Source: Tropicimonas isoalkanivorans
Lineage (GTDB): Bacteria > Pseudomonadota > Alphaproteobacteria > Rhodobacterales > Rhodobacteraceae
Direction: 5' to 3'
Length of the DNA stretch: 64,000 nucleotides
Assembly (NCBI RefSeq): GCF_900112335.1
Contig: NZ_FOLG01000009.1
Span: 124,001-188,000, forward strand
The position numbers and the translations under genes are program-made. Under the pieces are notes generated by a model, which saw only the letters and a program-made list of their open reading frames with translations, was not told the origin of the DNA and searched no databases. Positions 1-8,501 of this stretch are shown here, piece by piece. Numbering within the stretch: position 1 is the stretch's first letter; each line of letters opens with the position of its first letter.

Positions 1-307
1 GCAACAGCCGGGCGACCGCATAGGCGCCGCCGAGGGCCTTGAAACTGCCGAGCCCGAAACGCTCGCTTTCGTCCTTGTAATGGAGCGACGCGATTCCGAG
101 GTCCGCGGCGCGCGCGGGCAGCGACCGCAGGGGGGTCGGCGCATATCCGGGCCAGGATGTGATCGCCGACCGGGCGGCGGCAAAGGCGCCGTCGTTCAGG
201 ATCTCGTTCTGGCCGGGCGTCCAGGGCGCCGCGCGGTCCGCCATGGGATTCATCGTGAGGACGAAGTCCTCCGCGGAGCCGGTGGAGCGGGTGATCTCGT
301 CGGTCAT
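1..307 (-). CDS. Diaminopropionate ammonia-lyase-like PLP enzyme (3' end missing)
   Basis: N-terminal 102 codons of a fold-type II PLP-dependent lyase; the rest lies beyond the left edge. Near residue 80 the sequence reads YKDESERFGLGSFKALGGAY, in which the lysine of SFKALGG is the expected Schiff-base lysine. This arrangement is characteristic of diaminopropionate ammonia-lyase (DpaL/YgeX), which converts 2,3-diaminopropionate to pyruvate and ammonia. The ATG at 305-307 is the first plausible start. The gene lies 73 bp downstream of the TRAP binding-protein gene on the same strand, so it is probably the last gene of that transport operon, which suggests that the transported substrate is an amino acid or a related compound. 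Other threonine-synthase/dehydratase-type lyases remain possible because the C-terminal half is not visible. Confidence 0.75.
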   Translation of the reverse strand, partial: MTDEITRSTGSAEDFVLTMNPMADRAAPWTPGQNEILNDGAFAAARSAITSWPGYAPTPLRSLPARAADLGIASLHYKDESERFGLGSFKALGGAYAVARLL

Positions 308-380
308 CGCCTGTCCTCGTCGTGCCCGCCCCTTCCGTTGAATGGCTCCGGGCGGCGGGCGCCCGGAGCCGTGGCCACCC

Positions 381-1418
381 TTAATAGGCGGCTTTTTCTT
401 CTTCTATCGAGGAGAGAAGCGTGTCCAGCATGGAGGTGCCTTCCTCACCGTATTGCTCCTCGATCAGGGCGCGCACGGCGGGTTGTGCAGCCTCGGCGAA
501 CTTTGCCTGCTCCTCCGGCGGGACGACGTTGACCTCCATCTTTTCGGCAAGCTTCGGCAGTCCGTTTTCGGAGGCTTCGATCACCCGGCTCATGCCGCGC
601 CCGGCTTCGGTGGCGACGTCGGAGGCCCAATTGATCAATGTCTGCTGTTCCGGGGTCAGCCCGTCAAAGAACTCCTGATTCATGGTCCAGATGTAGGGCG
701 TGATGACGTGGTTGGTGATCGACAGGTACTTTTGGACCTCGTCGAACTTGGCGAAGGCGATGATCGGCACAGGGTTCATCTGTCCATCTGCCACGCCGGT
801 CTGCAAGGCGGTGTAGACCTCGGCCCATGGAAGCGGCGTCGGTTGGCCGCCGAGCGAGGACACGATGGCTTCATGCGTGGGCAGGGTCATGGTGCGGATG
901 CGCAGGCCTTCCATGTCCGCGACGGAGGTGATCGGCTGCTTGGAGTTGGTGAAGGCGAAGAACCCGCCGGAATCGAGCAGGCCGAGCACTTTCAGGCCCG
1001 TTTTCGATTCAAGGTCACCCACGAACTTCTCACCGAACGCGCTGTCCTTGGTGATGACCTTGCTCGCCACGCCGATGTTCGGGAAGGCGAAGGGAATGTC
1101 GAAGACGCCAACGAGCGGGTAGTGCTGGGCGATCCCGCCGGCGGAGGAGATCGTGCTTTCCACCAGGCCGCCGCGCACCTGCTCGATGACCTCGTTATCC
1201 TTGCCCAGCTGGCCGTTGGGGAACAGTTGAACCTCGATCTCGCCGTTCGAGTTACTCTCCACCAGCGACTTGAAGACGGCCGCCATGGTGCCGGAGTGGC
1301 TCTGGAACGGGTCCTCCGGGTTCAGGTGCGCCAGCCGGATGGTGACGTCGGCGGCGAAGGCCGTGGTGGCCAGGCAGGCCGTGGCCAAACCGATCGCTGC
1401 GGTTTTCAGAAAGGTCAT
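381..1418 (-). CDS. dctP: TRAP transporter substrate-binding protein DctP
   Basis: 345-residue periplasmic solute receptor of a TRAP transporter. Residues 1-22 form a signal peptide ending in AFA-A, followed by the DctP-type opening VTIRLAHLNPEDPF. The ATG at 1416-1418 is preceded by AGGAGAG at good spacing; the open frame extends upstream but that part has no signal peptide. The protein binds the solute and delivers it to the DctQ/DctM membrane complex encoded just upstream. It is separated from dctM by 159 bp of gene-free sequence, which may allow separate expression of the receptor. The substrate cannot be read from the sequence; the following ammonia-lyase gene hints at an amino acid. Confidence 0.93.
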   Translation of the reverse strand: MTFLKTAAIGLATACLATTAFAADVTIRLAHLNPEDPFQSHSGTMAAVFKSLVESNSNGEIEVQLFPNGQLGKDNEVIEQVRGGLVESTISSAGGIAQHYPLVGVFDIPFAFPNIGVASKVITKDSAFGEKFVGDLESKTGLKVLGLLDSGGFFAFTNSKQPITSVADMEGLRIRTMTLPTHEAIVSSLGGQPTPLPWAEVYTALQTGVADGQMNPVPIIAFAKFDEVQKYLSITNHVITPYIWTMNQEFFDGLTPEQQTLINWASDVATEAGRGMSRVIEASENGLPKLAEKMEVNVVPPEEQAKFAEAAQPAVRALIEEQYGEEGTSMLDTLLSSIEEEKAAY

Positions 1419-1577
1419 GTGTCCACTCTCCTGTTGGTTTTTAAAGTGCAATTGGGGGGAGACTTGCGAATTGGGGCACAGGCCCCTCACTGCACCCGGA
1501 CCGCCCCCGGAACGGACGCAACAGCGCCCCTTCCCGAACCGAGTGCGTACATCCACATTCGGCACCCACGCCCATGC

Positions 1578-2864
1578 CTAGAGGCCCAGCAAGCGGGGCA
1601 CAAACAGGGTGAGGTCCGACCAATACGCAATGACGATCAGGATCGAGACCTCCGCCAGGATGAACGGCCAGATCTCGGTCGCGATCCGCTCCACCTTCTC
1701 GCCCGTCACCGATGCCAGCACGAAAAGGCACGCCCCCACCGGCGGCGTCATAAGGGAGATGTTCAGCGCGAGGATGATCATGATACCCGCGTGAACCGGG
1801 TCCATGCCGATCTTGAGGGTCAGCGGCGCCAGCACCGGGGCCAGGATGATGAGGGTCGCGTTGATGTCCATCACCAGCCCGATCATGAGCAGCAACAGCA
1901 GAATCAGGCCGATGATGACCTGCGGGTTGTCCGAGAGCGACAGCATCCCTTCGGCCACCGCCTGCGGAATGCGGTTGAAGGTCATCCACCAGCCGAGGAT
2001 CGACGCTGAGGCAATGATGAGAAAGATCACGCCGGTGATGCGGGTCGTCCGTACGGCGATCTCGTAAAGGTCCCGCCAGGTGAGCGCGCGATAGATCACC
2101 CCCCCGACGAAAAGCGCATAGGCCACCGCGATGGAGGCCGCTTCCGTCGGGGTGGCGAAACCGCCGAGGATCGAGCCCAGGATAAACACCGGCAGGAGCG
2201 CCGCCAGAAACCCCTCGCGCAACGCGCCCGCCACGGCGCAGAGGCTCGGACGCCCCTCGCCCTTGGGCAGGTTCTTGGCCCGCGCGGTGAGGGCGATCAC
2301 GGCCATGCAGATGGCGCAGATGAGCAGCCCCGGCAGGATGCCGGCGGCAAAGAGCCCGGCGATGGAGACGCCCATGATGGAGCCATAGATGATCGCCAGC
2401 GTCGAAGGCGGGATGGTCGGCCCGATGATGGAACCGGCTGCGGTGACCGCACAGGCGTAGGGCCGGGTGTAGCCGGCCTTTTGCATCGCCGGGACCAACG
2501 TGTTGCCGAAGGCTGCGCTGTCGGCGGTGGCCGACCCGGTGAGCCCGGCGAACATCACCGAGGCCACCATGTTGGAATGCGCCATGCCGCCCCGCATCCA
2601 GCCCACCAGCGCGTCCGCCAGCTTGACGAGCCCTTGGGTGATGCCGGAGCGGTTCATGATCTCGCCGGCGAGGATGAAGAAAGGCATGGCGAGAAACGGG
2701 AACAGGTCCAGCCCCGCAAAGACACGGTCCGGCGCCATGGTCATGAACTTCGGCCCCATGTCGTAGATGCCGATCATCCCGGCGACGCCAATTGCGAAGC
2801 CCACGGGCATACCGAAGGCGAGGAAGCCGAAGAAGGCGAGGGGAACCAGCCAGAGCCCCATCAC
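1578..2864 (-). CDS. dctM: TRAP transporter large permease DctM
   Basis: 428-residue integral membrane protein with about twelve hydrophobic segments, including the family signatures GMPVGFAIG near the N-terminus and NLPVGACLF-like MTPPVGACLF near residue 360. In TRAP transporters this subunit is the ion-coupled translocation channel. Its start overlaps the dctQ stop by 4 bp (ATGA), showing translational coupling. The gene order dctQ-dctM-dctP puts the receptor last, whereas dctP-dctQ-dctM is the more frequent arrangement. Confidence 0.94.
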   Translation of the reverse strand: MMGLWLVPLAFFGFLAFGMPVGFAIGVAGMIGIYDMGPKFMTMAPDRVFAGLDLFPFLAMPFFILAGEIMNRSGITQGLVKLADALVGWMRGGMAHSNMVASVMFAGLTGSATADSAAFGNTLVPAMQKAGYTRPYACAVTAAGSIIGPTIPPSTLAIIYGSIMGVSIAGLFAAGILPGLLICAICMAVIALTARAKNLPKGEGRPSLCAVAGALREGFLAALLPVFILGSILGGFATPTEAASIAVAYALFVGGVIYRALTWRDLYEIAVRTTRITGVIFLIIASASILGWWMTFNRIPQAVAEGMLSLSDNPQVIIGLILLLLLMIGLVMDINATLIILAPVLAPLTLKIGMDPVHAGIMIILALNISLMTPPVGACLFVLASVTGEKVERIATEIWPFILAEVSILIVIAYWSDLTLFVPRLLGL

Positions 2865-3391
2865 TCCACCCCCCCGGCGAGCGCCTCGCCGGTGCTTTCG
2901 GGCGGGCGGCGGGTGAAGATGTCGTGAATGCCGACGAGCGCAAGCTGGACGCAGGCCAGGAACGCCGCAAGCGGCACCCCGGCGAACGGATACCCTTTCG
3001 GAATGGCGTAGATCATGGTGAGCCGGGAGAACCCTTTCTGGGCGAAGCTGAGCCCGAACCAGAACAGCAGGAAGAAGAAGACAAAGGCGATGAGGTCGAA
3101 GGCGACGGCGAGGACACGGCGCGCGCGCGGCGGCAGGCGTGAGAAGACAAACTCCACGCCGATATGCTCGCGGTAGGCGATCCCGCTGGAGACAGCCAGA
3201 AGGGCCATCCAGATCATCAGGTATCGCGCCAATTCCTCGGTGAATGTCAGCGGAAGCGGAATCACATAGCGGACGAGCACCCCGAGCCAGACGTCGAGCA
3301 CCAGCAGCACGAGCAGCACCACGCAGGTGATCTCCACGACCTTGTTGACCCTGAGGCTCCAGAGACGCGCTGTTGCAGCAATGTCGTCCAT
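2861..3391 (-). CDS. dctQ: TRAP transporter small permease DctQ
   Basis: 176-residue protein with four predicted membrane helices, the expected DctQ topology. It contains the family motif FTEELARYLMIWMALLAVSSG followed by YREHIGVEF in the centre. It is the accessory membrane subunit that pairs with DctM. I chose the ATG at 3389-3391 because it gives the usual length of about 160-190 residues; the frame stays open to 3496, but the extra 35 residues have no helix and no family similarity that I recognise. It is the first gene of the TRAP operon, so the promoter should lie in 3392-3560. Confidence 0.88.
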   Translation of the reverse strand: MDDIAATARLWSLRVNKVVEITCVVLLVLLVLDVWLGVLVRYVIPLPLTFTEELARYLMIWMALLAVSSGIAYREHIGVEFVFSRLPPRARRVLAVAFDLIAFVFFFLLFWFGLSFAQKGFSRLTMIYAIPKGYPFAGVPLAAFLACVQLALVGIHDIFTRRPPESTGEALAGGVE

Positions 3392-3663
3392 TTCAGCCCC
3401 CGCTGTCGTTTCCGCAACAAGAGTGAACGACAGGACCGGTTCTGCAAAGCGTTCTGAATGCGGGACCGTTGGACAGGCGACAATCGGCGAGTGCATGCCG
3501 ACGCCTTAGGCGATACGCCTATAAATTGATCCCATTGTAAGATACTGATTTCTTGAGTGTATTTCAGCTGCAAATGGTGAGTGGCGCGACAGGAGCCATC
3601 CGTGGCGATTTCGTCGAGATTGCACGCACCTCGGCCGGAAGATGAGCCAGCGTTCGCGGGTGG

Positions 3664-3691
3664 GGCGCGCCGCTGTCAGGAGCGGCGCGCC
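3664..3691 (-). terminator. Hairpin downstream of the peptide-binding protein gene
   Basis: A perfect 11-bp inverted repeat (GGCGCGCCGCT / AGCGGCGCGCC) with a 6-nt loop begins 8 bp after the stop codon of the minus-strand gene at 3699-5276. There is no clear T tract, so it could be a Rho-assisted terminator or an mRNA-stabilising hairpin. The rest of the 307-bp gap 3392-3698 shows no gene; it must hold the dctQ promoter, which I could not place. Confidence 0.6.
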
Positions 3692-3698
3692 TTTGGCA

Positions 3699-5276
3699 TC
3701 AGGCGAAGGACCAGCGCTCCATCCAGCGCTCGCCGTCCATGTCGAAGTTGGAGGCGAACTCGCCCTGCACAATCTTGTCGTTGGTCGCAAAGACGAAGTT
3801 CGCGAACATCGGTAGCACGGTGCCGCCATCCTGCGACACGATCTGCTGCATTTCGTAGTACATCTCGCGCCGCTTGGCCTCGTCCAGTTCGGCGCGTGCC
3901 GCGACAAGCAATTCGTCGAAACGCGCGTTCGACCACTTGCTGTCGTTCCAGGCCGCTCCGCTTTCGTAGGCGGTGGTAAAGATTTGGTCAGCCGTGGGGC
4001 GACCGCCCCAGTAGACCGCGCAGAAGGGGTGCTTCAGCCAAACATCGGACCAATATCCGTCGTTCGGCACTCGGTTGACGTCGATCTTGATTCCCGCAGC
4101 CCCGGCCGCGTTCTGGTAAAGCACAGCCGCATCGACCGCTCCGGGGAAAGCCGCATCGGCAGCCGAGAGCTTCACCGTCAGGCCGTCGAGCCCTGCCTGT
4201 TGCAGGTAATACTTCGCCTTGTCGGGGTCATAGGGTGTTTGCTCGTAGTCCGGATTGTGGAACCGATAGCTCGGGCCGATTGGCTGGTCGTTGCCCACGG
4301 TGCCGTGGCCAAACAGAATTTTCTCGACAAGCTCCTCGCGGTTGATCGCGTGTTTCAGCGCCAGACGCACGTTGACGTCGTCGAGCGGAGCCGTGTCTGC
4401 CCGGGCGGCGAAGCTGTAGTACTGCGGGCCGGCGATGGAGTGAATCTTGACCCCCGCATTGCGGCCGAGAAGGGCGACGGTCTTCAGGTCCAGCTTGTCG
4501 ATCGCGTCGACCTCGCCCGAGACCAGCGCGGTGGTGCGGGCATTCAGGTCCACGATCGACAGCATCTCGACCGCGTCGAACCAGCCACGCTCTTGATTCC
4601 AGTCGTCCTGGAACCGCTCGAACTCCGCGACGACGCCGGGGTCGAAATTTGTCAGCCGGTAGGAGCCGCACCCGTCCCCGGACCGCCAGTCAATGCTGCC
4701 GGAGTCGTCGGCGGGGCAGATCGCCATATGATAGTCGGTGAAGACGAAGGGGAAGTCTGCGCTGCCGGTTTCGAGATCGAAGACGACGGTGTCCTCGCCA
4801 TCCTTCTTGATGTCCACGATTGCGGCAACGAGCGGCTTGGCGACCGAGGTCGAATTCTCGCCGCGGTGATAGTTGACCGACGCAATCACGTCGTCCAGCG
4901 TTACTGGTTTGCCGGAATGGAAGGTCATGCCGGGGCGGATCTTGAACCGCCAGGACTTCGCGTCGCTGCTCGCCTCCCAGCTTTCGGCCACATCGGGGTC
5001 CAGGCTGCCGTCGGTCGCAACCTTGGTAAGGAAGCCGTGCATTCCGAAAGCCAGCGCCACGGTGAAGCCGTTGGTCCAGGTTGCCGGGTCAAGCGAATCG
5101 TTGGTGTTGCCGTGCCCCTTGGCAACGCGGATCGTACCGCCGCGGGTCTGGGCCCGAGCTGGCTTGAGCCCTGCCAAGGTACCGACCGACGCGAGGCCGG
5201 CGACGGCTGCGGTGGTACCGATGAATGCCCGGCGTGTGGGGCGCGCCATTGCGAGCGGTCGTTTATGATGTGTCAT
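3699..5276 (-). CDS. Peptide/nickel-type ABC transporter substrate-binding protein (family SBP_bac_5), copy 1
   Basis: 525-residue periplasmic receptor of the DppA/OppA family. The N-terminus carries a twin-arginine signal (TRRAFIG at residues 14-20, then a hydrophobic stretch ending PARA-Q near residue 42). The mature protein shows the family pattern: the WRFKIRPGMTFHSG segment, then the lobe closing near LALKHAINREEL. The start at 5276 has AGGGA at 7 nt. It is a clear paralog of the protein at 5740-7347, encoded divergently; shared stretches include DIKKDG and IDW-SGDG, and both have a KPFC segment. No permease follows it on its own strand, so it probably shares the permeases at 7535-9566. 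Ligand unknown; peptides, opines or glycosides are all possible for this family. Confidence 0.9.
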   Translation of the reverse strand: MTHHKRPLAMARPTRRAFIGTTAAVAGLASVGTLAGLKPARAQTRGGTIRVAKGHGNTNDSLDPATWTNGFTVALAFGMHGFLTKVATDGSLDPDVAESWEASSDAKSWRFKIRPGMTFHSGKPVTLDDVIASVNYHRGENSTSVAKPLVAAIVDIKKDGEDTVVFDLETGSADFPFVFTDYHMAICPADDSGSIDWRSGDGCGSYRLTNFDPGVVAEFERFQDDWNQERGWFDAVEMLSIVDLNARTTALVSGEVDAIDKLDLKTVALLGRNAGVKIHSIAGPQYYSFAARADTAPLDDVNVRLALKHAINREELVEKILFGHGTVGNDQPIGPSYRFHNPDYEQTPYDPDKAKYYLQQAGLDGLTVKLSAADAAFPGAVDAAVLYQNAAGAAGIKIDVNRVPNDGYWSDVWLKHPFCAVYWGGRPTADQIFTTAYESGAAWNDSKWSNARFDELLVAARAELDEAKRREMYYEMQQIVSQDGGTVLPMFANFVFATNDKIVQGEFASNFDMDGERWMERWSFA

Positions 5277-5739
5277 ATGTGTTCCCTGAACTATTATTTG
5301 TCCGGAGCCGGGAACGGCGACGGACTATCTTGTTTGCGACACATGGTGTCGCTTCTGAACATAGGGCGGGGAGGCCGTGAAAGAAAACATAGATTGGTCC
5401 AAAGCCGTCGCCGGTGCGTAGAACAACGGCTACGCCGTTGGGGCCTGATATCTTAAGGCAGACGGTACGTCGCCCGTCATCGCACTGCCCGGGGGCTGGG
5501 CGGATCTGACGAAGCGGTCCGTCGCGGAACCGCACAAATACCCCGCCATGCGCCGTCGTGATGGGTAAGATCGGAGACTATCGGTGAAAAATGCCGGCCC
5601 CGTCTGGAAATTCGGACTCGTTCGTGATTGGTTGCCGCATGTCGCTTTTGAGCAATCCGGTCGAGAAGTTTAAGGAAAGACTGGAAGATAATCCGCACAG
5701 GATGTCGCAATTAGAACATAAGGCTACAGGGAGCCCACC
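5277..5739. promoter_or_regulatory. Divergent promoter region between two binding-protein genes, with two perfect inverted repeats
   Basis: 463 bp without a credible gene between the two divergently transcribed binding-protein genes; it must contain both promoters. Two perfect 7-3-7 inverted repeats stand out: GCGACAC-atg-GTGTCGC at 5336-5352 and CAACGGC-tac-GCCGTTG at 5424-5440, with centres 88 bp apart. Either could be an operator for an unlinked regulator or a leader hairpin. No regulator gene is adjacent to this transporter. I could not place -35/-10 boxes with confidence. Confidence 0.4.
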
Positions 5740-7347
5740 ATGCCCAAGAAAAATCAACTACTGCTAGATCGCCTCTCGGACGCGGCGCGCACGGGGCGGA
5801 TCTCCCGGCGGGAATTCATGAGCTACTCGATTGCCGCCGGTCTGACCGCAAGCACCGCCACCGGCCTGTGGACGACGCAAGCCGCCGCCCAACCCTCGCG
5901 CGGCGGGCACTTCCGCTGGGGTCTGCACGACGGCAACACGGCCGATACCCATGATCCCGGCACCTACGTGACCCGGCAGATGATCTATCTGGCCCACACC
6001 CATCGCAGCTATCTGACCATGATCAATGGCGACGGTTCCCTCGGTCCAGACCTTGCAGATAGCTGGGAGGCCAGCGCCGACGCCTCGGAATGGACGTTCA
6101 AGCTGACCGAGAACGCCACCTTCCACAGCGGCAAGAAATGCACCGCCGACGACGTGATCGCGTCCCTCAACCATCACCGTGGCGAAAGCTCCACATCCGC
6201 CGCGAAGGCGCTGCTGACCGATGTGACGGACATCAAGAAGGATGGGGACTACAACGTCGTCATCACCTTGGCCCGCGGCGTCGCGGACCTGCCGTGGCTG
6301 ATGACCGATTACCACTTCGCTATCTGCCCCGCCAACGACGACGGCACCATCGACTGGCAATCGGGCGACGGCACCGGCCCGTACAAGATCGAAAACGGCG
6401 AGTTCGGCGTACAGTGGAACCTCAGCCGCCACGACGGCTGGCACCGCGAGGGCGCGTATTTCGATACCGTCGACCTGCTGGTCCTGAACGACCCCAACGC
6501 CCGGCAGACGGCGCTGGTGACCGGCGACGTGGACAGCGTCTCGCTGATCGAGCTGAAGACCATGGCGCTGCTCCAGCGCGATCCAAACATCCAGATCTTC
6601 AACATTCCGTCCGCCGGCGCGATCACCATGCCGATGCATTGCGACACCGCGCCGTTCGACAATCCGGACGTCCGCAATGCGCTGAAACTGGCGATGAACC
6701 GTGACGAGATCATTGAGAAGATCACGTTCGAGGCCTCCACCAAGGCGAACGACTTCCACCATTCGCCGGCGCAACCTTACTGGCCCGAGGGGATCGAACA
6801 GCGCGAGTACGACCCTGACCAGGCGAAGTCCCTGCTCAAAAAAGCGGGCGCCGAGGGCCTGACGGTCAACCTGAGCACGGCTGACAGCATCTTCACCGGG
6901 GCCGTCGACATGTGCGTGCTTTACGCCGAACAGGCCAAAGCCGCCGGAATCAACATCAACGTCGTACGGGAGCCGAACGATGGCTACTACTCCGAGGTAT
7001 GGTTGAAGAAGCCGTTCTGCATGGTGTCCTGGGGTGCGCGCCCGACGCCGGACGTCATTTACACCCTTGCCTACAAGGAAGGCGCCGCCTGGAACGAGAG
7101 CCGCTGGGTCAACGAACGGTTCAACGAACTGCTGTTGCAGGCGAAGTCGGAGCTGGACGAGGTCCTGCGGGCGGAAATGTACCGGGAGATGGCCGAGCTG
7201 ATGCGGGACGACGGGGGCACCCTGATTCCGTTCTTCAACAACTTCGTCTATGCGGCGCGCTCCACCATTGGTGTGCCGGACCAACTCGCCGCGAGCTGGG
7301 AGTGTGACGGCGCCCGCGCGGCGAGCCGTTGGTGGTCCACCAGCTGA
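5740..7347 (+). CDS. Peptide/nickel-type ABC transporter substrate-binding protein (family SBP_bac_5), copy 2
   Basis: 535-residue periplasmic receptor, first gene of the plus-strand transporter cluster. It carries a twin-arginine signal (SRREFM at residues 22-27, hydrophobic core, AAA-Q near residue 51) and DppA-type architecture, with the hinge region around NALKLAMNRDEI. AGGGAG precedes the ATG. It is a paralog of the divergent gene at 3699-5276. It is followed by a strong hairpin at 7365-7390 before the permease genes, a usual way to make more receptor than membrane subunit. Ligand not determinable from sequence. Confidence 0.92.
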   Translation: MPKKNQLLLDRLSDAARTGRISRREFMSYSIAAGLTASTATGLWTTQAAAQPSRGGHFRWGLHDGNTADTHDPGTYVTRQMIYLAHTHRSYLTMINGDGSLGPDLADSWEASADASEWTFKLTENATFHSGKKCTADDVIASLNHHRGESSTSAAKALLTDVTDIKKDGDYNVVITLARGVADLPWLMTDYHFAICPANDDGTIDWQSGDGTGPYKIENGEFGVQWNLSRHDGWHREGAYFDTVDLLVLNDPNARQTALVTGDVDSVSLIELKTMALLQRDPNIQIFNIPSAGAITMPMHCDTAPFDNPDVRNALKLAMNRDEIIEKITFEASTKANDFHHSPAQPYWPEGIEQREYDPDQAKSLLKKAGAEGLTVNLSTADSIFTGAVDMCVLYAEQAKAAGININVVREPNDGYYSEVWLKKPFCMVSWGARPTPDVIYTLAYKEGAAWNESRWVNERFNELLLQAKSELDEVLRAEMYREMAELMRDDGGTLIPFFNNFVYAARSTIGVPDQLAASWECDGARAASRWWSTS

Positions 7348-7364
7348 CGGAAGACCAAAATACA

Positions 7365-7390
7365 CCCCGGCGCCACATCGCGCCGGGGTT
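7365..7390 (+). terminator. Intercistronic hairpin after the binding-protein gene
   Basis: Perfect 9-bp stem CCCCGGCGC / GCGCCGGGG with a 6-nt loop, 17 bp after the stop codon and followed by TTCGTC. It lies between the receptor gene and the permease genes, so it may act as a partial terminator or as a 3' stabiliser that gives the receptor mRNA an excess over the rest. Confidence 0.65.
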
Positions 7391-7534
7391 CGTCATTACG
7401 GGGGCAAACGGCGGCCGATACTCGACTGAGCCATGCCAATACGGCGGCATCACCTACGCAGATGGCACGCCCGCGAAAACAAGAACAATGAACTTCCGGT
7501 CTTCGGCCACCGGACTCGAAATGCGGAGGGACGC

Positions 7535-8491
7535 ATGGGGAAATTGAGCCGATTGATACTGAAACGTCTTGGATTGGGGCTCATAACAATCCTGGTCGTG
7601 TCAGTTTTGATCTTTTTTGCAGTGGAACTACTGCCTGGCGACATCGCCGAATCCGTGCTCGGACAGGGCGCGACGGAAGAAACCGTAGCGGCAATGCGTG
7701 AGCAACTGGGCCTGGGTCGGCCAGCGGTCGTGCGCTACTTCGAATGGCTGGGCGGCGCGGTACAGGGCGACTTCGGCGTCTCTCTCGTTTCAGGCGAACG
7801 CGTGAGCGCGGCAATCTCCGACCGCTTCGTAAACACGCTTTTCCTGGCCTCCTACGCGGCCGTCATCGCGGTGCCGATTTCCATCATTCTCGGAGTCTTC
7901 ACCGCGCTCTACCGCAACACGATCTTCGACCGTGTTGCCAACGTGGCCACGCTCAGCACAATCTCCTCGCCGGAGTTCTTTCTCGGCTACATCCTGATCC
8001 TCTTCCTGGCCGTGCGAACCTCCATGTTCCCCGCCATATCCAGCCTGAGCGGCAGCATGAGCTTTGCGGACCTGCTACAGCGTACCTTCCTGCCCATGCT
8101 GACGCTGGTTTTGGTCGTCACGGCGCACATGATGCGCATGACGCGCGCGGCGATCATCAACCTGCTTGCCTCGCCCTATATCGAGATGGCCCGCCTGAAA
8201 GGCACGCCGCCCTGGAAGGTGATCGTCAAGCACGCCCTGCCGAACGCCTGGGCGCCGATCATCAACGTGGTGGCGCTGAACCTTGCCTACCTCATCACGG
8301 GCGTAGTGCTGGTCGAGGTGGTGTTCGTTTATCCAGGGATCGGCCAGTTGCTCGTCGACGCGGTTGCCAAGCGAGACTTCCCGGTGGTGCAGGCCTGCTG
8401 CCTGATCTTCGCGGCCACCTTCATCCTGTTGAACCTCGCGGCGGACGTTGGAGCGATCTTGACCAACCCGCGCCTGCGGCATCCGAAGTGA
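7535..8491 (+). CDS. ABC transporter permease, DppB/OppB type
   Basis: 318-residue inner-membrane permease. Features of the DppB family: N-terminal helix at residues 8-28, the EQLGLGRPAVVRYFEWL segment, and the EAA-like coupling loop around RLKGTPPWKVIVKHALPNA followed by the final helices. The ATG at 7535 follows GGAGGG at 4 nt. The frame is open from 7433, but the upstream residues are charged and do not resemble the family. It forms a heterodimeric channel with the next gene product. Confidence 0.93.
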   Translation: MGKLSRLILKRLGLGLITILVVSVLIFFAVELLPGDIAESVLGQGATEETVAAMREQLGLGRPAVVRYFEWLGGAVQGDFGVSLVSGERVSAAISDRFVNTLFLASYAAVIAVPISIILGVFTALYRNTIFDRVANVATLSTISSPEFFLGYILILFLAVRTSMFPAISSLSGSMSFADLLQRTFLPMLTLVLVVTAHMMRMTRAAIINLLASPYIEMARLKGTPPWKVIVKHALPNAWAPIINVVALNLAYLITGVVLVEVVFVYPGIGQLLVDAVAKRDFPVVQACCLIFAATFILLNLAADVGAILTNPRLRHPK

Positions 8492-8501
8492 GGGCGGGAC
8501 A

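Noticed and set aside
342-2009. Long plus-strand frame of 555 codons opposite dctP and dctM
   Set aside because: Rich in His, Arg, Asp and Gly with no domain; it mirrors the codon pattern of the real minus-strand TRAP genes.
5477-5710. 77-codon minus-strand frame in the divergent receptor promoter region
   Set aside because: No ribosome site, no hydrophobic or family features, and it lies in sequence that must carry promoters.
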